Assembly: GCA_041497995.1 (NCBI GenBank)
Contig: JBGQHM010000275.1
Span: 1-9,223, forward strand
Source: DATKMS01 sp041497995
GTDB taxonomy: Bacteria > Desulfobacterota > Binatia > HRBIN30
DNA length: 9,223 nucleotides
Direction: 5' to 3'
The notes below the pieces were generated by a model that was not told the origin of the DNA, searched no databases, and saw nothing but the letters and a program-made list of their open reading frames with translations. A program made the translations under genes and the position numbers. Below are positions 6,283 through 9,223 of this stretch, piece after piece. Each line of letters starts with the position of its first letter. The stretch's first letter is position 1.

Positions 6283-7687
6283 GAATCAGCACACCCGGAT
6301 TCATGATCCCGTTCGGATCGAGCGTGCGTTTGATAGCGCGGAGCACGTCGAGCCCGACGCCCAGCTCGCGTTGCATCCATGGCACGCGCAGGCGGCCGAT
6401 GCCGTGGTGATGAGAGATCGTTCCATGGCAGCGCAGCGTCGCTTCCATCGCCTGCTCCCAGCATGCGAGGTACGTCGCCTCGGCGCGTGCCGGATCGTCG
6501 GGGCGGGCGACGAAGGTGAAGTAGATGTTCGTGCCCTGCGGGTAGCTGTGGGAGCTATGGCCAGAGGCCACGCCGATGCCCTCGACCGTGTGCAGTGCCG
6601 CGATTACCTCGCGGTAGAGCTCGTCGATGTGATCCCACGTCGTCGCCACCTCGATGGTGTCCAATACGAAGCCCCGCTGCAGAAACGTTTCGAAGCCCGG
6701 CACGTGGTTGCGTTCCCCGAGCCAGTGCTGCACCGGATCGTCGCCTGCTGGCGTGCCGCCGGCGGCGGTGCAGATATCTGCGCATGCCTTGCTTTCCGCA
6801 GCGGTCAGCGCTTGCGGCCCTTCGGAGATCAGCAGCAACAGGCTATTGTCGCCCGTGCTCGCGGTGGTGAACAAGCGCGCTGTTTCCACGCCGTCGTACA
6901 GCCGTACCACTGGCGGCTTCCAACCCGCGCGCATGATCCGCCGGATGGCTTCGAGCCCGTGATGCATGGTCGCGAAGCTGTACGACAGACACACGCTGCT
7001 CTCCGGTTGCGGGAAGATGCGCGCGGTCAGCTCCGTCACCACGCCCAGTGTTCCTTCGGAGCCGAGGAACAGTTGGCGGATGTCCGGCCCAGTGGCGGAC
7101 CGCGGACCGACGCGCGTGCGTACCACCCTGCCGTCCGGCAGCACGACTTCCAGCGCAAGCAGAAGGTCCTCGATGCTGCCGTAGCGTGTCGAGTACTGCC
7201 CGGCGGCGCGCGTCGCTACCCATCCTCCGACCGTGGACAGCTCAATGGACTGTGGGAAGTGACCCATCGAGTAGCCCTTCTCGTTCAGCGCCGCCTCGAA
7301 GGTGTGCCCCATCATGCCGGCCTGCACGCGCACCAGCAGCGCCGTCTCATTCAGCTCGACGATGCGGTTCATGCGCCGCAGATCGATGACGATCATTCCG
7401 TCTGCCGGCAGTACCCCGCCGCACACGCCGGAGCCGGCGCCGAACGGTACGACGGCGACGCGATGCTGATTGGCGTATTGGAGCAGCGCGGAGACGTGCT
7501 CGACGCTGGTTGGGTGAACGACGCACAGCGGACGCGCGGTCAACGTACCGCGGAGGTCGCGCAGGACTGAGAGACACCAAGTGTCGCGGCGGTGCTGCGC
7601 CAAGGCTTCGTCGTCCCAGCGGACCGCGTCGGCGCCGAGCCGTGCGACGAGCGCCTCGCGGTGGCGTGCGGCGCCGGCGTCAGGCAT
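6278..7687 (-). CDS. Alkyl-dihydroxyacetonephosphate synthase-like FAD-linked enzyme
   Basis: A 469-residue flavoprotein of the FAD-linked oxidase/VAO fold (COG0277, GlcD-like), most similar in motif order to AGPS, which exchanges the acyl chain of acyl-DHAP for a fatty alcohol in ether-lipid synthesis. FAD-binding domain: PFGAGSGVCGG at 81-91, ELSTVGGWVATRAAGQ at 149-164, GPDIRQLFLGSEGTLGVVTE at 200-219. Cap and C-terminus: VRLYDG with Arg262, IYF with Tyr389, and SHHHGIGRLR with His426-428, then LDPNGIMNPG. In mammalian AGPS, Tyr578 and His615-617 are catalytic; the Tyr-to-His spacing (37) and the 41 residues after the His triad are the same here, which supports AGPS over plain glycolate or lactate oxidase. 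It lacks the long N-terminus of the eukaryotic enzyme and has no signal peptide. The ATG at 7687 overlaps the end of glpD by 8 nt, suggesting translational coupling. A generic 2-hydroxy-acid dehydrogenase remains the alternative. Confidence 0.82.
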   Translation of the reverse strand: MPDAGAARHREALVARLGADAVRWDDEALAQHRRDTWCLSVLRDLRGTLTARPLCVVHPTSVEHVSALLQYANQHRVAVVPFGAGSGVCGGVLPADGMIVIDLRRMNRIVELNETALLVRVQAGMMGHTFEAALNEKGYSMGHFPQSIELSTVGGWVATRAAGQYSTRYGSIEDLLLALEVVLPDGRVVRTRVGPRSATGPDIRQLFLGSEGTLGVVTELTARIFPQPESSVCLSYSFATMHHGLEAIRRIMRAGWKPPVVRLYDGVETARLFTTASTGDNSLLLLISEGPQALTAAESKACADICTAAGGTPAGDDPVQHWLGERNHVPGFETFLQRGFVLDTIEVATTWDHIDELYREVIAALHTVEGIGVASGHSSHSYPQGTNIYFTFVARPDDPARAEATYLACWEQAMEATLRCHGTISHHHGIGRLRVPWMQRELGVGLDVLRAIKRTLDPNGIMNPGVLIP

Positions 7688-9223
7688 GAGCAGCGTGCTG
7701 CGGTGCGACGACCTCGAGCGCAGGTGTGAACGTCTTCACGTCGCGCACGTGACGTTGGTAGGCGATGAGCTCGGCGTCGCGGCGTTGCGCGTCCCAGCCC
7801 AGCAACTCGCCCATGAGGCGGGCGACTTCGGCGGCCACCGTCAGCCCGTTGTGCGGGTCCCAGAGGAACAGGCGCGCGCGCCGCTCGAGAAAATCTTCCA
7901 GGGTCATGGCCATCTCTTCACGGACTGCATAGGCCACTTCGCCGCGCGTCACCGCGACACCCGGGGCGCAGCGTTCCGCCAGACGCGGATCGCCAGCCAT
8001 GGCTTCAATCATGCGCTCGCCGTTGCTGCCGTAGACGGTGACCAGCCGTTCGGCGATTTCTGCGGGCACCTGCGGCCAACGCGCCACCAAGCGCGCGGTG
8101 AAGCCGTCCACGTCGTCGCCGGTCTCCCCGCCGCTAAGGACGGCGCGATCACTGTCGCCCTTCTTCTCCGGGAGCCGCTCGCCGCGCTCCACCAGCCGCT
8201 GCGCCACCATGTCGACGACGCGCTCCGCCATCTTGCGATAGGTCGTGAGCTTGCCGCCGGCGATCGAGAGCAAACCGGTGGGCCCCACCATGACCTCGTC
8301 CTTGCGCGAAATCTCCGTCGGCTTCTTGCCCTCCTGGTGCAGCAACGGGCGCAGGCCGGCCCACGCGCCGACGATGTCGTCGAGGTCGAGGCGGTCGACG
8401 GTGAAGGTGGCATTGGCCGCGTCGAGCAGGTAACGCACGTCGTCGAGTGTGATCCACGGATTGTCGTACCGACCTTCGTAGTCGGTATCCGTCGTACCCA
8501 GATAGACGACGTCCCGGCGCGGCACGACGAAGACGGCGCGGTGGTCCGGTGTGTTCATCACGACGATGCGTGACACTGGCAGCCGCTCGCGCGGCAGGAC
8601 CAAGTGGATGCCCTTGGTGAGGTGCAAGCGTGGCCGCTCGCCATCGCCTTGGAGGAGGCGTACCGCGTCGACCCAGGGGCCGGCGGCGTTGACGACGATC
8701 TTGGCGCGCACGGACAGCTCTGCGTCGGTGGTCGCGTCGCGCACCACCGCGCCGTTCAGCCGGCCGCCTTCGGTGATCAGGTTCGTCACTTCGGCGTAGT
8801 TCGCCACGACAGCGCCGAGTGCGGCGGCTGAGGTAATAGTCTGCACGACGAGGCGCGCGTCATCGGTGAGATACTCATAGTACATCGCGGCGCCGTACAG
8901 GTTTTCCGATCGCAGCGACGGTTCGAGCCCCAGCGTCTCGTCGCGGCTGAGCATCTCGTTGCGCTCGTCCTTGAGCACGCGCGCCATCCGGTCGTATGTC
9001 CACAGCCCGGCACTGATCTTGGCGTAGCCGCCGCGGCTGTGCACGGGGACGAGCATCTGGATGGGCAGCGCCAGGTGCGGTACCAAGCGTCGCAAGGTGC
9101 GTCGCTCGTGCGCCGCTTCCATAACCAGGCCGACGTCACCCTGCGCCAGATACCGCAGACCGCCGTGGATGAGCTTGGAAGATCGGCTACTGGTTCCGAC
9201 GGCGAAATCGCGCCGTTCCACCA
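7680..9223 (-). CDS. glpD: FAD-dependent glycerol-3-phosphate dehydrogenase (5' truncated by window end)
   Basis: Oxidises sn-glycerol 3-phosphate to DHAP and passes electrons to quinone (EC 1.1.5.3), normally at the inner face of the cytoplasmic membrane. The reading frame is open to the window edge, so the N-terminal Rossmann GxGxxG segment is missing; about 514 residues remain. Visible in order: GTSSRSSKLIHGGLRYL (characteristic FAD and substrate segment), VVNAAGPWVD, TKGIHLVLPRERLP, VFVVPRRDVVYLGTTDTDYE, the IVGAWAGLRPLL segment, and LLSIAGGKLTTYRKMAE (the second FAD contact). The C-terminal helical DAO_C domain contains AVREEMAMTLEDFLERRARL. With about 35-40 residues added the full protein would be near 550, like the longer GlpD forms. 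It is the first visible gene of a three-gene minus-strand operon; its product DHAP is also the headgroup precursor for ether lipids made via AGPS. Its stop codon lies within the start of the next gene. Confidence 0.95.
   Translation of the reverse strand, partial: VERRDFAVGTSSRSSKLIHGGLRYLAQGDVGLVMEAAHERRTLRRLVPHLALPIQMLVPVHSRGGYAKISAGLWTYDRMARVLKDERNEMLSRDETLGLEPSLRSENLYGAAMYYEYLTDDARLVVQTITSAAALGAVVANYAEVTNLITEGGRLNGAVVRDATTDAELSVRAKIVVNAAGPWVDAVRLLQGDGERPRLHLTKGIHLVLPRERLPVSRIVVMNTPDHRAVFVVPRRDVVYLGTTDTDYEGRYDNPWITLDDVRYLLDAANATFTVDRLDLDDIVGAWAGLRPLLHQEGKKPTEISRKDEVMVGPTGLLSIAGGKLTTYRKMAERVVDMVAQRLVERGERLPEKKGDSDRAVLSGGETGDDVDGFTARLVARWPQVPAEIAERLVTVYGSNGERMIEAMAGDPRLAERCAPGVAVTRGEVAYAVREEMAMTLEDFLERRARLFLWDPHNGLTVAAEVARLMGELLGWDAQRRDAELIAYQRHVRDVKTFTPALEVVAPQHAAHA

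Noticed and set aside
6371..8573. Plus-strand open frames opposite the AGPS-like and glpD genes
   Set aside because: They are shadows of strongly supported minus-strand genes and show no recognisable domain.

Overview
The window is GC-rich bacterial DNA holding two partial and four complete-looking protein genes; no rRNA, tRNA, transposase, integrase or CRISPR array is visible. The combination of a Thr-Pro tract protein ending in paired CNGDG-type dockerin-like repeats, a four helix bundle suffix-domain gene, an ether-lipid-type FAD enzyme and dispersed palindromic intergenic repeats suggests an uncultured Deltaproteobacteria-related or Binatota-like lineage. That placement is inference from protein style, not from a marker gene.

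Left part (1-2118, plus strand): the C-terminal part of an SNF2-family ATPase ends at 1212. A short AT-rich gap follows, with a candidate palindromic operator and an extended -10 promoter, then three copies of a 9-bp repeat (TGGACNNNN). These run directly into the GTG start of a four helix bundle protein with suffix domain (1321-1965). The linker of that gene contains the same 9-mer again, five copies forward and then four in inverted orientation.

Centre (2119-4617, plus strand): a large secreted or surface protein has a signal peptide, a cohesin-like domain, about 508 residues of Thr-Pro repeat and a C-terminal dockerin-like EF-hand pair. Its last residues are translated from a dispersed palindromic repeat whose 23-bp core recurs at 6208-6230.

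Right part (4699-9223, minus strand): a probable operon reads, in transcription order, glpD (FAD glycerol-3-phosphate dehydrogenase, 5' end outside the window), an alkyl-dihydroxyacetonephosphate-synthase-like FAD enzyme, and a glycerol-kinase-like FGGY kinase. The first two genes overlap by 8 nt. The last two are separated by a 118-nt gap filled with nested repeats. Together these genes would connect glycerol, glycerol 3-phosphate and DHAP, with a possible branch into ether lipids. The kinase keeps the catalytic scaffold but appears to have lost several glycerol-contact residues, so its true substrate is open.

The most interesting signals are the inverted 9-mer array inside a coding linker, the divergent kinase next to an AGPS-like enzyme with its catalytic residues intact, and the repeat elements that supply the end of one protein, the stop codon of another and the leader of a third.
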